In this document: positions 8,454 to 17,403 of the stretch, one piece after another | Layout: every line of letters begins with the position of its first letter | Numbering within the stretch: the first letter of the stretch is position 1 | DNA from: Fidelibacterota bacterium | Lineage (GTDB): Bacteria; Pseudomonadota; Alphaproteobacteria; Rhodospirillales; Rhodospirillaceae | DNA length: 64,000 bases | Assembly (NCBI GenBank): GCA_947472795.1 | Contig: CANJBL010000008.1 | Span: 95,889 to 159,888, forward strand | Direction of reading: 5' to 3' | Notes under the pieces: generated by a model | Databases searched by the model: none | What the model was told of the DNA's origin: nothing | The model's input: only the letters and a program-made list of their open reading frames with translations | Position numbers and translations under genes: made by a program

Positions 8454-9454
8454 CCCTTGACCTTCCGCTGATATGGGCCCTCATCATCGCCTTCGCGGTC
8501 TTTGCCTATGTGGTCATGGATGGATTCGATCTCGGCATCGGCATTCTCTTTGTTCACCATGAGGATGGCCCGGCGCGCGACACAGCCATGAACTCCATCG
8601 CGCCCATCTGGGATGGGAACGAGACCTGGCTGGTGCTGGGCGGCGGCGCGCTGATGGCCGCCTTCCCCCTCGCCTATGCGGTGATTCTCTCGGCGCTCTA
8701 TGCCCCGCTGACGGCCATGCTGCTGGCGTTGATCTTTCGGGGTGTAGCCTTCGAGTTCCGCTGGCGCGATGCAAGACATCGCTCTTTCTGGGACATGGCT
8801 TTCACCGGCGGCTCCTTGGTGGCGGCCTTCGCACAAGGCGTCGTCCTCGGCGCGCTGCTGCAAGGCATCGCGGTGGAGGGGCGCCACTACGCCGGCGGCT
8901 GGTGGGATTGGCTGTCGCCCTTCAGTTTGCTGTGTGGCGTGAGTCTCGTTGTCGGCTACGGCGCCCTCGGGGCAAGCTGGCTGGTGATGAAAACAGAAGG
9001 TGCACTACAAAAAGCCGCGCGGCGGCACGCCACGTGGCTTGGCGGCGGCACTGTCATTTGCATCGGACTCGTGAGCCTCGCCACACCGTTCCTGCAGGCA
9101 TCCTATTTCCAGCGGTGGTTCCATTGGCCTGGACTCCTTTTCACAGTTCCAGTGCCGCTCCTCGTGGCGGTGTTGACGGCCGCCTTTTTCATGTCACTGA
9201 AGCGCGGCGCAGAGCGGGCGCCGTTTCTATTGCTGCTGGGCCTTTTCCTGCTGTGCTTCGCGGGTCTGGGCATCAGCATGTTCCCCTATATCGTGCCCGA
9301 GACCATTACCATCTGGCAGGCCGCCGCCCCCGCATCGAGCTTAGCTTTCGTGCTGGTAGGCGCCGCCGTGCTGATACCGGTGATCTTGATCTACACGGGG
9401 TATGCCTATTGGGTTTTCCGCGGCAAGGTCGGCACGGAGGGTTATCACGGATGA
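8450..9454 (+). CDS. cydB: cytochrome bd-type ubiquinol oxidase subunit II
   Basis: Protein of 334 residues with about nine membrane segments. The start shows the CydB signature FAYVVMDGFDLGIGILF, then SIAPIWDGNETWLVLGGGALMAAFPLAYA. GLGISMFPYIVPETITIW near the C-terminus is also family-typical. It pairs with CydA in the bd oxidase. The ATG overlaps the cydA stop by four bases, so the pair is probably translationally coupled. The open frame upstream to 7565 is a shadow of cydA and does not belong to this protein. Confidence 0.95.
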   Translation: MTLDLPLIWALIIAFAVFAYVVMDGFDLGIGILFVHHEDGPARDTAMNSIAPIWDGNETWLVLGGGALMAAFPLAYAVILSALYAPLTAMLLALIFRGVAFEFRWRDARHRSFWDMAFTGGSLVAAFAQGVVLGALLQGIAVEGRHYAGGWWDWLSPFSLLCGVSLVVGYGALGASWLVMKTEGALQKAARRHATWLGGGTVICIGLVSLATPFLQASYFQRWFHWPGLLFTVPVPLLVAVLTAAFFMSLKRGAERAPFLLLLGLFLLCFAGLGISMFPYIVPETITIWQAAAPASSLAFVLVGAAVLIPVILIYTGYAYWVFRGKVGTEGYHG

Positions 9455-9561
9455 CACCCTCGCCCCTGTGGCAGCGTCTCGTCTGGTTCGTCGGCCTGTG
9501 GTGCGCGGGTGTGGCCGCTGCCGCCTTGTGCAGCCTTATTCTACGGGCGTGGCTGCTCTAG
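9451..9561 (+). CDS. DUF2474 small membrane protein, CydX-like accessory subunit
   Basis: A 36-residue peptide, MTPSPLWQRLVWFVGL at the start and a single hydrophobic helix to the end (LCSLILRAWLL). Its ATG overlaps the cydB stop (ATGA), continuing the coupled cydA-cydB chain. DUF2474 peptides sit after cyanide-insensitive bd oxidases and resemble CydX/CydS, which stabilise the heme site. Size, single helix, tryptophans near the N-terminus and position all fit. The last 20 bp overlap the 3' end of the convergent gene at 9541-10056. Confidence 0.88.
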   Translation: MTPSPLWQRLVWFVGLWCAGVAAAALCSLILRAWLL

Positions 9562-10056
9562 AGTTTTATGCCATCGCCGGATGGAATTCTTCACCGCGCG
9601 GGTGCCCGCAACACCAAACGCGATCAACAGCACGCCCTGCGCCGCGGCGAAGGGCGGTTCCGAACCGGTGGGCGCCAGATCGTGAAGCGCGCCAATTTTC
9701 AGAAACATCTGAAACACGGTCACAAAAGCATTGAGATAGAAACCCGCCACCATGGCGATCACATAGACCGGACGCCAGATGCCTTTGAGTTTGAAAAGAT
9801 CATGAGCCGCCAGAGCCACGGTCAAGACGGCCAGAAGAATGATGCCGATGATATGTCCCGGCAGCAGTTGGCTGAAAGGAAAGAGAAAGCCAGTAACGCT
9901 GATCAGAAACGAAAGCACCAGGAAGACGATGGCTGAGCCTTTCTTGTCCACACTCCGCAGCATGTCCCGCAGGACCGCGAAACCGGCACCGAGAGCAAGC
10001 AGACAGATGACGACGTGCAGCATCGTGAACGTGGACAGCGACATACCGAGAACCAT
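9541..10056 (-). CDS. five-helix integral membrane protein of unknown function
   Basis: Protein of 171 residues with about five hydrophobic helices, for example FTMLHVVICLLALGAGFAVL, IVFLVLSFLISVTGFLFPF and HIIGIILLAVLTVALAAHDLF. The C-terminal tail is cytoplasmic and basic (NSIRRWHKTLEQPRP). I do not recognise a named family. It is convergent with the cyd operon and its stop overlaps the DUF2474 gene by about 20 bp. The start is the ATG at 10056; the longer open frame overlaps the citramalate synthase gene. A role linked to the oxidase is possible but not shown. Confidence 0.75.
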   Translation of the reverse strand: MVLGMSLSTFTMLHVVICLLALGAGFAVLRDMLRSVDKKGSAIVFLVLSFLISVTGFLFPFSQLLPGHIIGIILLAVLTVALAAHDLFKLKGIWRPVYVIAMVAGFYLNAFVTVFQMFLKIGALHDLAPTGSEPPFAAAQGVLLIAFGVAGTRAVKNSIRRWHKTLEQPRP

Positions 10057-10100
10057 GATGACCCCCTCATGTTCAGGCGTTGATCTGACTGCCGAAAATC

Positions 10101-11714
10101 TTACTCGGCGGCTTTCCCCCGCTTCGCGCGCTCCTGATCGTGGAACAGGAACCAGGTGATGCTGTCGTGCAAAGCATTGTACGACGCGTCGATGACGTTG
10201 GGTGACACGCCTATGGTGGTCCAATGGCGGCCCGTAGGATCGGCGCTTTCGATCATGACGCGCGTAACCGCCTTTGTGCCGCTCTCGGGGGTGAGGATGC
10301 GCACCTTATAGTCAATGAGGCGGATCTCGGCGAGCTGCGGGTATACCGGCAAAAGCGCTTCGCGCAAGGCGCGGTCGAGCGCATCCACGGGGCCGTTGCC
10401 TTCGCCCACGCGCATGACACGCTTGCCCTTCACATCCAGCTTCACGGTCGCTTCGGATTGGGTGATGAGATCGCCCTTGGCATTGAAACGCCGCTCGCTC
10501 ATGACGCGGAAGGTATTGAGCAGGAAATAGTCAGGCACCGCTTCCAAGAGGCGCCGGGCGAGCAGTTCAAAGCTGGCATCGGCGGCATCGTAGGAATAAC
10601 CCTCGTGCTCGCGCGCCTTAACTTCCTCGATGAGGCGCGCGAATTTGGGATGCGTCGGCGGCACGTCGAAACCGATCTCGCGGAAGCGCGCGACGATGTT
10701 CGAGCGGCCCGCCTGATCAGAGACGATGATGCGCCGTTGGTTGCCCACCTTTTCCGGCGGCACATGTTCATAGGTGCGTGGGTCTTTCTCCACCGCCGAG
10801 ACGTGCAGGCCGCCTTTGTGCGCGAAGGCGCGCTCACCGACATAGGCAGCGCCGCTGAGCGACGGGCGGTTCAAACGTTCATCCAGCAGCCGCGACACAT
10901 GCGTAAGCTGTGCGAGCTGTGCATCACTGATGCCGGTGGAATAATCCATCTTCAACATAAGATTCGGAATGATGGAGACGAGGTTGGCGTTGCCGCAGCG
11001 CTCGCCCAGGCCGTTGAGCGTGCCTTGAATCTGGCGGACACCTGCGCGTACGGCAGCCAACGAATTGGCGACGGCATTTTCGGTGTCGTTGTGGCAATGG
11101 ATGCCGAGCTTTTCGCCCGGAATGTGCTTGGTCACTTCGCCGACAATGCGCTCGATATCGTGGGGCAACGTGCCGCCGTTGGTGTCGCACAGCACAATCC
11201 AGCGCGAACCACCCGCCAGTGCCGCCTTGAGGCAGTCCAGCGCATAGGTCGGGTTAGCGCGGTAACCATCGAAGAAATGCTCGGCGTCGAACAGCGCCTC
11301 GTCCTTGCGCTTTGAGGCTTCGGCGAGACTTTCGCCGATCATGTCGATGTTCTCGTTCAGCGTGGTGCCGAGCGCTGCTTCCACATGGAAGTCCCACGTT
11401 TTTCCCACGAGGCAAACGACGCGTGGGGAGGCGTCGAGAATGGCGGCAAGGCCCGGGTCGTTGCTGGTGCTGCGCCCGGGGCGCCGGGTCATGCCGAAGG
11501 CGGTGATGCGGGCCTTGGTGAGGGATGGGCTTGCGGCAAAGAAGGCGTCGTCCGTGGGATTCGCGCCGGGCCAGCCGCCCTCGATGTAGTCGATGCCCAG
11601 CCGGTCCAACGCTTCGGCAATGGCGACCTTGTCGGCCACGCCGAAATCGACGCCCTGGGTCTGGGCGCCGTCGCGCAAGGTCGAGTCATAAAGATATATC
11701 CGGTCGCCAGCCAT
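10101..11714 (-). CDS. cimA: (R)-citramalate synthase
   Basis: Protein of 537 residues in the DRE-TIM metallolyase family. It begins IYLYDSTLRDGAQTQGVDF with the metal and substrate residues R and D, followed by EGGWPGANPTDDAFF, which matches CimA rather than LeuA. GIHCHNDTENAVANSLAAV and QGTLNGLGERCGNANL carry further metal ligands. Residues from about 400 form a LeuA-type regulatory domain. The enzyme condenses pyruvate and acetyl-CoA to citramalate, a threonine-independent route to 2-oxobutyrate for isoleucine. Feedback control through the C-terminal domain is known for the family. The start is the ATG at 11714. Confidence 0.92.
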   Translation of the reverse strand: MAGDRIYLYDSTLRDGAQTQGVDFGVADKVAIAEALDRLGIDYIEGGWPGANPTDDAFFAASPSLTKARITAFGMTRRPGRSTSNDPGLAAILDASPRVVCLVGKTWDFHVEAALGTTLNENIDMIGESLAEASKRKDEALFDAEHFFDGYRANPTYALDCLKAALAGGSRWIVLCDTNGGTLPHDIERIVGEVTKHIPGEKLGIHCHNDTENAVANSLAAVRAGVRQIQGTLNGLGERCGNANLVSIIPNLMLKMDYSTGISDAQLAQLTHVSRLLDERLNRPSLSGAAYVGERAFAHKGGLHVSAVEKDPRTYEHVPPEKVGNQRRIIVSDQAGRSNIVARFREIGFDVPPTHPKFARLIEEVKAREHEGYSYDAADASFELLARRLLEAVPDYFLLNTFRVMSERRFNAKGDLITQSEATVKLDVKGKRVMRVGEGNGPVDALDRALREALLPVYPQLAEIRLIDYKVRILTPESGTKAVTRVMIESADPTGRHWTTIGVSPNVIDASYNALHDSITWFLFHDQERAKRGKAAE

Positions 11715-11858
11715 CGGGAACCCTAAAGGAATCAAGCCGTCGGCTTGTTTTATACCAGCCCGGCACGCGGGCCCAAGACTGAATTCAGCGACTGATCCAA
11801 AGGACTGATTTACAGTGGCGCCACAGCCACTGCCGCCAACGCCACCCAAGGAGTGCCG

Positions 11859-12206
11859 ATGAATTGGCTATATGTCTCGCCGGTCCTGCTGCTGATTTGT
11901 TCCAACATCTTCATGACTTTTGCCTGGTACGGCCAACTCAAGTTCCCCGGCACCTCCCTCTGGGTCGTCATCCCCGTCAGCTGGGGCATCGCCTTTGTCG
12001 AATACTGCCTTGCCGTGCCCGCCAACCGCATCGGCTACGCCGTGTATTCTGCCGCGCAGCTGAAGATCATGCAGGAGGTGATCACGCTGGTGGTTTTCGC
12101 CTTCTTCTCGGTGCTGTATCTGGGCGAGGCCATCAAGTGGAACCATGTAGCCGCGTTCGGCTGCCTGGGCCTGGGCGCTTTCTTCGCGTTCCACAACTGG
12201 GCGTGA
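11859..12206 (+). CDS. DUF486 small membrane protein
   Basis: Protein of 115 residues with four hydrophobic helices: VSPVLLLICSNIFMTFAWYG, LWVVIPVSWGIAFVEYCLAV, LKIMQEVITLVVFAFFSVLYL and WNHVAAFGCLGLGAFFAFHNW. The sequence AVPANRIGYAVYSAAQLKIMQEVITL is characteristic of DUF486, a family related to small DMT transporters. AAGGAG at 11848-11853 lies five bases before the ATG at 11859, which decides the start over a GTG at 11853. Transport function is inferred from the fold and the substrate is unknown. Confidence 0.88.
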   Translation: MNWLYVSPVLLLICSNIFMTFAWYGQLKFPGTSLWVVIPVSWGIAFVEYCLAVPANRIGYAVYSAAQLKIMQEVITLVVFAFFSVLYLGEAIKWNHVAAFGCLGLGAFFAFHNWA

Positions 12207-12247
12207 GACTGATAGGATAACGGCATAAACAATCTTGCGAGATTTTC

Positions 12248-12766
12248 ATGGGCCACGATCACACACACGACCACGACCATACGCACGATCATCCGCCGGT
12301 ACCCGGCACGGTCGATTGGAAGATTCACGGCGTCAAAGTCATCCCCGGCGATCAGTTGGATGCCAATACCGCCCAAACCCCCGGCATGAACCGGCAAGCC
12401 GCTATCAACCTCGCGCGTGTCGGTGCGCAAAAGATCTGGGCTGGCACGGTGCACATCCATGCCAATGCCAAGACCGGCGCGCATCATCATGGCCATCTGG
12501 AAAGCGTGATTTATGTGGTGAAGGGCCGCGCGCGTTTGCGCTGGGGCGATCGCCTGGAATATGTCGCCGAGGCTGGGCCGGGCGATTTCATTTTTGTGCC
12601 GCCCTACGTTCCGCACCAGGAGATCAACGCCAGCACCGACGAGACCCTGGAATGCGTACTGGTGCGCAGTGACAACGAAGCTGTCGCCATCAATCTCGAG
12701 ATCGAACCGGTGGAAAAACCCGAGGCCGTATTGTGGGTGGACCCCGTCCACCGCGACAAAAAATAG
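12248..12766 (+). CDS. cupin-domain protein with histidine-rich N-terminus
   Basis: Protein of 172 residues. The first 16 residues (MGHDHTHDHDHTHDHP) are almost all His and Asp and could bind Zn, Ni or Cu. The cupin barrel follows, with metal ligands in AHHHGHLESVIYVVKGRARLRWGD and a second motif FIFVPPYVPHQEINAS. The cupin may be an isomerase, dioxygenase or sensor; no substrate can be assigned. It sits alone between DUF486 on the same strand and a convergent YkgJ-like gene only three bases away. A metal-storage or delivery role for the His tail is inference. Confidence 0.85.
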   Translation: MGHDHTHDHDHTHDHPPVPGTVDWKIHGVKVIPGDQLDANTAQTPGMNRQAAINLARVGAQKIWAGTVHIHANAKTGAHHHGHLESVIYVVKGRARLRWGDRLEYVAEAGPGDFIFVPPYVPHQEINASTDETLECVLVRSDNEAVAINLEIEPVEKPEAVLWVDPVHRDKK

Positions 12767-12769
12767 CAG

Positions 12770-13561
12770 CTAAAGCGTGGGCGCGACGAAAGCCATCATC
12801 TCGCGAACGGACTGATCGATGCCTGACGGCGGCGGCGGGCCCGCCTCCAGACTTGCAAAGATATCTTCACCCTTAAGCCACCGCACCTCGGCGTTCTCGT
12901 CGGCGAGGATCACCGCAAGTGCGGCATTAAGTTCGAAGGTCGCATCCCGCAGCCCGGCCAGGCGCATCGCCGCCACCAGCACCATGCGGCAGGCGTGAAC
13001 GATGGAGACGTAATCGCCGGGCATGGGGATATTGGGCACCTCGTCCCGCTCGAACGCACCGAGACACGCCGCAAGGCTGGTTGAGATGAACGCGTGGCAG
13101 CCCAAGGGTCGCGCTGCATAAACAGAACACACCGTATCGTCGAGCAGCGGGCAGCGCACGTGAGCTTTCAGGCGTTCGTCCAGCGATAGCGCGCGCGTTT
13201 TTGTGTCGGCCTCGAAAACGGCAGCGACGGTCTTGGTGCGCCGGCGAATGGTGGCCGCCACCAGAAAAGCCTCTGGCGCCATGACCGTCACCATCTGCGT
13301 GCAGCAATGATAACAGCCGCGTTTACAGGCCAGCAGGGGCGCGGCGGAGGCCGGCACGGTGCGGTCATATAAAGTCGCGAGGTGCAGCGTGGCGGCAGAA
13401 CAAGGCGAGGTCTCTGTCGGGCTTTTCAGAAGCTTGACGACTTGGCGTATGTGCGCCGCCATGGAACGCGGATCGCCCGAGAGGATGAGGGGGCGATCCA
13501 GAAACTGCTCGTCCTGGCGTTGCAGGATGCGGCGCTCCGGACGCGAGAGGCGGTCACTCAT
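12770..13561 (-). CDS. YkgJ-family cysteine cluster protein
   Basis: Protein of 263 residues. Residues about 80-180 hold a cysteine cluster: CKRGCYHCCTQMVTVMAPEA, CPLLDDTVCSVYAARPLGCH. This spacing is that of the YkgJ/CxxCxxCC zinc- or iron-chelating family, whose function is largely unknown. The flanking region is helical and without membrane segments, so the protein is probably cytoplasmic. It converges on the cupin gene. Whether it binds Fe-S or Zn cannot be read from the sequence. Confidence 0.85.
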   Translation of the reverse strand: MSDRLSRPERRILQRQDEQFLDRPLILSGDPRSMAAHIRQVVKLLKSPTETSPCSAATLHLATLYDRTVPASAAPLLACKRGCYHCCTQMVTVMAPEAFLVAATIRRRTKTVAAVFEADTKTRALSLDERLKAHVRCPLLDDTVCSVYAARPLGCHAFISTSLAACLGAFERDEVPNIPMPGDYVSIVHACRMVLVAAMRLAGLRDATFELNAALAVILADENAEVRWLKGEDIFASLEAGPPPPSGIDQSVREMMAFVAPTL

Positions 13562-13821
13562 TGTAACGGCTGGATAAGGGATGCTGAAAAAAGGGGCAAA
13601 ACATGCCCCAAGACACTAGGGCCATCTGCCATGGCGAACAAGGCGGGGCCCTGCCCAATGCACACTATTAGGCCCCAAATAGTGGCCCAACCCGCCGCAT
13701 TTATGCCCCGGACTTTAGGGACAATAACCCGTGAGGCCGATAATGCCCCGCTACCAATCCAGGGCGAGTTCCGCTAAACACTTTCCAGTTTGGGGCGACG
13801 GGAGGCTCTAAGATTTCGTCG
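13562..13821. other. intergenic region with GGGGC/GCCCC inverted repeats
   Basis: A 260-bp gap between divergent genes. It contains a 6-bp hairpin GGGGCA-AAACA-TGCCCC at 13593-13609, ACTATT...AATAGT around 13664-13684, and five further GCCCC or GGGGC words. ATGCCCC followed by TAGGG occurs twice about 100 bp apart. I find no convincing reading frame, tRNA or promoter pair. It probably holds both promoters; the function of the repeats is unknown. Confidence 0.45.
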
Positions 13822-14568
13822 ATGGGTTATCGATCTACATTTTTTGCCGTGGGACTGATCGCCGCCGGTGCGTTAGCACCGAGCGCGCAGAATGCTGCGC
13901 GCGCCGCCGATACCATGGCGGTGGATTTGGCGCTCATCCTGGCGGTGGACACATCCATGAGCGTCGACGAGGGCGAAGCCATTACCCAGCGCGCCGGTTA
14001 CATCCATGCCATGCGCGATAAGAAAGTAGCGGACGCCATTAAGGGTGGGCCTATCGGACGCATCGCGATTGCATATATGGAGTGGTCGAGCCCCTATACA
14101 CAAACCGTCATCATCCCCTGGCGTGTGATCTCGGATGAAGCCTCCGCCAAGAAATTTGCCGACGATCTGGAAAAGACCACCTACAAGCCGGGCAGCACCA
14201 CGTCCATCAGCGGCGGCATCGATTATTCCGTGAAGATGTTCAGGGGTATGGAGTACGAGCCGACACGCAAGGTCATTGATGTGTCGGGCGACGGCTACAG
14301 CGACTATGGCCGGCCCGTGACGGAATCGCGCGATAAGGCCGTGGCCGAGGGCATCACCATCAATGGCCTCGCCCTCATGAACCAGCGCGGACCCGGCCAA
14401 GCGTCGGCACCGTTGGACCTGGATAAATATTACCGCGACAACGTTATCGGCGGGCCGGGCTCCTTTTACATCGCCGTGCGTAGCCTTCAGGATTTTGACC
14501 GCTCCATCATCAAGAAGATGGTGCTGGAGATTTCAAGCCTTCTCCCGCCGCGCGCGCCCAACGGCTGA
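13822..14568 (+). CDS. DUF1194 exported protein with von Willebrand A-like domain
   Basis: Protein of 248 residues. Residues 1-29 form a signal peptide ending near AARAA. The mature part is a von Willebrand A fold with a MIDAS-like LILAVDTSMSVDEGE and further conserved IDVSGDGYSDYGRPV, as in DUF1194. The MIDAS points to metal-dependent protein binding in the periplasm; the partner is unknown. The next gene starts 14 bp after the stop and reads in the same direction, so the two may be co-transcribed. Confidence 0.86.
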   Translation: MGYRSTFFAVGLIAAGALAPSAQNAARAADTMAVDLALILAVDTSMSVDEGEAITQRAGYIHAMRDKKVADAIKGGPIGRIAIAYMEWSSPYTQTVIIPWRVISDEASAKKFADDLEKTTYKPGSTTSISGGIDYSVKMFRGMEYEPTRKVIDVSGDGYSDYGRPVTESRDKAVAEGITINGLALMNQRGPGQASAPLDLDKYYRDNVIGGPGSFYIAVRSLQDFDRSIIKKMVLEISSLLPPRAPNG

Positions 14569-14581
14569 GCCGGCGCATCCT

Positions 14582-15040
14582 TTGCAAATCTTTGTCGATG
14601 CCGATGCCTGTCCCGTTAAGGATGAGGTGGTGCGCGTCGCCGAACGCCATAACCTGCCTGTGCTTCTTGTCAGCAACAGCTGGATGCGTGGACCCGATCA
14701 TCCCTTGGTGCAGCGCTTCACCGTCAACGACCATCCGGATGCGGCGGACGACTGGATCGCCGCGCGTGTGACGCCGGAAGATGTGGTGATCACCGCCGAT
14801 ATTCCTCTGGCTGCCCGCTGTGTGGCGAAAGGTGCTGCTGTGTTGCGCCCCAACGGTAGGCCTTTGGATCAGAACTCCATCGGCATGACATTGGCGGTGC
14901 GCGACTTGCACACGCATCTCAGGGAAACCGGTGAAATCACGGGTGGCCCCTCAGCTTTTCAGAAGCAGGACCGCTCGCGGTTTTTAGAGGCACTGGAAAC
15001 GGTGATTCAGGCGCTAAAGCGTAAAGCATCCAGCGCCTGA
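14582..15040 (+). CDS. YaiI/YqxD family (DUF188) protein
   Basis: Protein of 152 residues. It opens with LQIFVDADACPVKDEVVRVA, the DUF188 signature, with PIN-like acidic residues; VITADIPLAARCVAKGA and GRPLDQNSIG are also conserved. The family looks like a PIN-type nuclease fold, but its substrate is unknown. The family normally starts directly at this motif and the first usable codon there is TTG at 14582, so I chose it; an upstream ATG at 14495 would overlap the DUF1194 gene by 74 bp and add unrelated residues. Confidence 0.85.
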   Translation: MQIFVDADACPVKDEVVRVAERHNLPVLLVSNSWMRGPDHPLVQRFTVNDHPDAADDWIAARVTPEDVVITADIPLAARCVAKGAAVLRPNGRPLDQNSIGMTLAVRDLHTHLRETGEITGGPSAFQKQDRSRFLEALETVIQALKRKASSA

Positions 15041-15047
15041 TACCTGA

Positions 15048-15692
15048 TCAGCGCGCGATATCGACAGAAGCCAGGAATGTCATTTGTCCGCCCTGGTGGA
15101 TCGGAATCATTTCCGCCGGTGTCAAAGGATGATAGGGCTGGCTGGCGGGCCACGGGTCGAGAACACCAAGACTCATGACATTCGGTCCTGAGTCGGTCTC
15201 GACATAATCGGCGCTGACGATGACCATGGCGTGGTGCGTATTCGCATAAAGGATTGGTTTATTGTCGGTCAAAAGTTCGACGATGAGCGCCTTGTTGATC
15301 GACACGATGCCAGAGGCGGGCGCATACCGCGCTGTGACGCGAGAACCAAAATCGTTGCCGAGTTTATCGCGCCAGGATGCGCTCAAGACGTCCTGCATGA
15401 CGAGCTGGTTCGCGCCCTGACATTGCAGCTTTCCAAAAACTTTATCGACGATCTGCAGTTGGTCGGTCGGGTGTTGGTACATCGCGAAAATCATCGCGCA
15501 GGACGCGGCCCAGCACCAGTTCGGACAGTCCTGCACGACACGTTCGGGCTGTACGACATAGGCGCGCAGCACAGGACGGGGTCCGTCCGGCGTATTGGTC
15601 ACGCCCGATTTCATGACGGTCGCGGCGGCAGACCCGCCGTAAGCTAAGGCAGCACTCGCGGCCATTTGGCCGACAAATTGGCGACGATTCAT
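15048..15692 (-). CDS. Tat-exported papain-like cysteine protease
   Basis: Protein of 214 residues. The N-terminus MNRRQFVGQMAASAALAYGG carries a twin-arginine motif and hydrophobic stretch, so export by Tat is likely. The catalytic core has Cys in CPNWCWAASCAMIF, His in ANTHHAMVIVSADY and Asp in LGVLDPWPASQPYH, the order seen in papain-like/C39-like peptidases. The substrate is unknown. I start at the ATG at 15692 because it puts the RR motif at the N-terminus; a longer frame from 15734 adds 14 residues before it. Confidence 0.82.
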   Translation of the reverse strand: MNRRQFVGQMAASAALAYGGSAAATVMKSGVTNTPDGPRPVLRAYVVQPERVVQDCPNWCWAASCAMIFAMYQHPTDQLQIVDKVFGKLQCQGANQLVMQDVLSASWRDKLGNDFGSRVTARYAPASGIVSINKALIVELLTDNKPILYANTHHAMVIVSADYVETDSGPNVMSLGVLDPWPASQPYHPLTPAEMIPIHQGGQMTFLASVDIAR

Positions 15693-15829
15693 GAATTTAT
15701 TCCTTGGGCTTATTCCAAGTTGCTTATACCGCAATGATCGTATTGTGATTGTAAATACGCCGCAACATCTTCGATTCCTGGAAGGGCCGGGTCATTCGCG
15801 GGGGAAATGGCCCCAATAGGACGGAAAAC

Positions 15830-15858
15830 TTGACTTATTAACCCTTAGCGCCTATGGA
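15830..15858 (+). promoter_or_regulatory. predicted sigma-70-type promoter of the DEAD-box helicase gene
   Basis: TTGACT at 15830-15835 and TATGGA at 15853-15858 are separated by 17 bp. Transcription from here would give a leader of about 190 nt before the ATG at 16059, including a CTCCGC/GCGGAG hairpin near 16000-16018. Long structured leaders are common for cold-induced helicase mRNAs. The rest of the 366-bp gap shows nothing else I can support. Confidence 0.5.
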
Positions 15859-16058
15859 ATCGGCGTCCGCATCATGCGGCAACGTCTCGCGATACGCGCG
15901 CAGGTGCCCCCTTTAGGGTTTTGGCACCGTTCCTCGAGAAGTTTTTATCTCCCTCCCGTCGGTTGCGTGCCTACCGGGTTAACGCAGACCGTTTCGACGT
16001 CTCCGCCTTTTCGCGGAGCCTCAGCGCCTGTGCATATAAAAATAAGAAAGAAGCATTC

Positions 16059-17348
16059 ATGACTACTTTTTCCGACCTCGGCCTTATTGAGCCGCTCCTC
16101 CGCGCGCTCACGGCTGAAGGTTACACCGTGCCCACGCCCATCCAGACGCGCGCCATTCCGCTGCTTCTGCAGGGCCGGGACATGCTGGGCATCGCCCAGA
16201 CCGGCACCGGCAAGACCGCGGCTTTCGCGCTGCCCATCCTGCAGCGCCTCGACGCGAACCGCATCAAAGCCAAGGCACGCTGCCCGCGCGCCCTGATCCT
16301 TACCCCCACCCGCGAACTCGCCGTGCAGATTGGCGATGGCTTCAAGACCTACGGCCGCCACTTGGGCTTCAAGCACACCGTCGTCTTCGGCGGCGTTGGA
16401 CAAGGCCAGCAAGTCTCGGCCATGAACGCCGGCGTCGATATCCTGGTGGCGACACCGGGCCGTCTGCTCGACCTCATGAACCAGCGCCACATCGACCTGA
16501 GCCAAGTGGAATTCCTGGTGCTCGATGAAGCCGACCGTATGTTGGATATGGGCTTCATTCGCGATGTGAAGGTCATCGTCGCTAAAATCGGCGCCAACCG
16601 TCAGACGTTGCTGTTCTCGGCCACCATGCCGGAAGCGGTGATGTCTCTGGCGAAGGGCATCTTGCGCGACTATGAGCGCATTGAAGTGACGCCGCAGTCC
16701 ACCACCGTGGAACGCATCGATCAGAAAGTGATGTTCGTGGCACGCGAAGACAAGCGCAAGCTGCTCCAGCATCTTCTGAGCGACAAAAGCATCACGCGCG
16801 TGCTGGTCTTCACCCGCACCAAGCATGCGGCCAACCGCGTCTCCGAGCATCTGATAAAAGCCGGCATTGCCGCCGATGCCATTCACGGCAACAAATCGCA
16901 GAACGCCCGCCAACGCAGCCTTGAGGCTTTCAAGTCCGGCAAGGCGCGTGTACTGGTGGCCACCGATATCGCCGCGCGCGGCATCGACGTGGACGGCATC
17001 AGCCACGTGATCAACTTCGAACTGCCCGCCGATCCGGAAAGCTACGTGCATCGCATTGGCCGCACGGCCCGGGCCGGCACATCCGGCTGTGCCATTTCTT
17101 TCTGCGATGCAGACGAAGTCGCCGATCTGAAGGCCATTGAGCGCACCACGCGCCAGACCATCACCGTGGATACGAGCCACGCTTTCCACGCCGGCCATGT
17201 GGCGACGCGCAGCGATCGCAGCCGCTCACCTGGTGGTCAACCGCCGCAGGGCCAAAAGCCCAGTGGTGAAAAGCAGGGTCAGCCACGCCGCAACCGCAAT
17301 CGCCGGGGACCTTCCAAACCCTGGGACAACCGCTCGCAAGCGGCCTAA
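16059..17348 (+). CDS. DEAD-box ATP-dependent RNA helicase (RhlE-like)
   Basis: Protein of 429 residues with all helicase motifs: Q motif with [17 protein letters not shown], Ia [53 protein letters not shown] and [12 protein letters not shown]. The last 60 residues are basic and low-complexity ([14 protein letters not shown]), a typical RNA-binding tail. It unwinds structured RNA in ribosome assembly or cold adaptation. The ATG at 16059 places the Q motif normally; the longer frame from 15921 is leader sequence. A terminator follows at 17372. Confidence 0.93.
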   Translation: MTTFSDLGLIEPLLRALTAEGYTVPTPIQTRAIPLLLQGRDMLGIAQTGTGKTAAFALPILQRLDANRIKAKARCPRALILTPTRELAVQIGDGFKTYGRHLGFKHTVVFGGVGQGQQVSAMNAGVDILVATPGRLLDLMNQRHIDLSQVEFLVLDEADRMLDMGFIRDVKVIVAKIGANRQTLLFSATMPEAVMSLAKGILRDYERIEVTPQSTTVERIDQKVMFVAREDKRKLLQHLLSDKSITRVLVFTRTKHAANRVSEHLIKAGIAADAIHGNKSQNARQRSLEAFKSGKARVLVATDIAARGIDVDGISHVINFELPADPESYVHRIGRTARAGTSGCAISFCDADEVADLKAIERTTRQTITVDTSHAFHAGHVATRSDRSRSPGGQPPQGQKPSGEKQGQPRRNRNRRGPSKPWDNRSQAA

Positions 17349-17371
17349 TTTAGAAGCGGCCTCATTCAGCA

Positions 17372-17403
17372 AACGGCGCGGATAACCTCCGCGCCGTTTT
17401 TTT
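17372..17403. terminator. intrinsic terminator between convergent helicase and thiolase genes
   Basis: AACGGCGCGG and CCGCGCCGTT form a 10-bp GC-rich stem with a short ATAACCT-type loop, followed by a run of seven T on the plus strand. It clearly serves the helicase gene. The A run on the left arm is short, so use in the thiolase direction is less certain. Confidence 0.88.

Noticed and set aside
15945..17198. 417-codon minus-strand frame across the DEAD-box gene
   Set aside because: Shadow of the helicase, which shows every motif on the plus strand.
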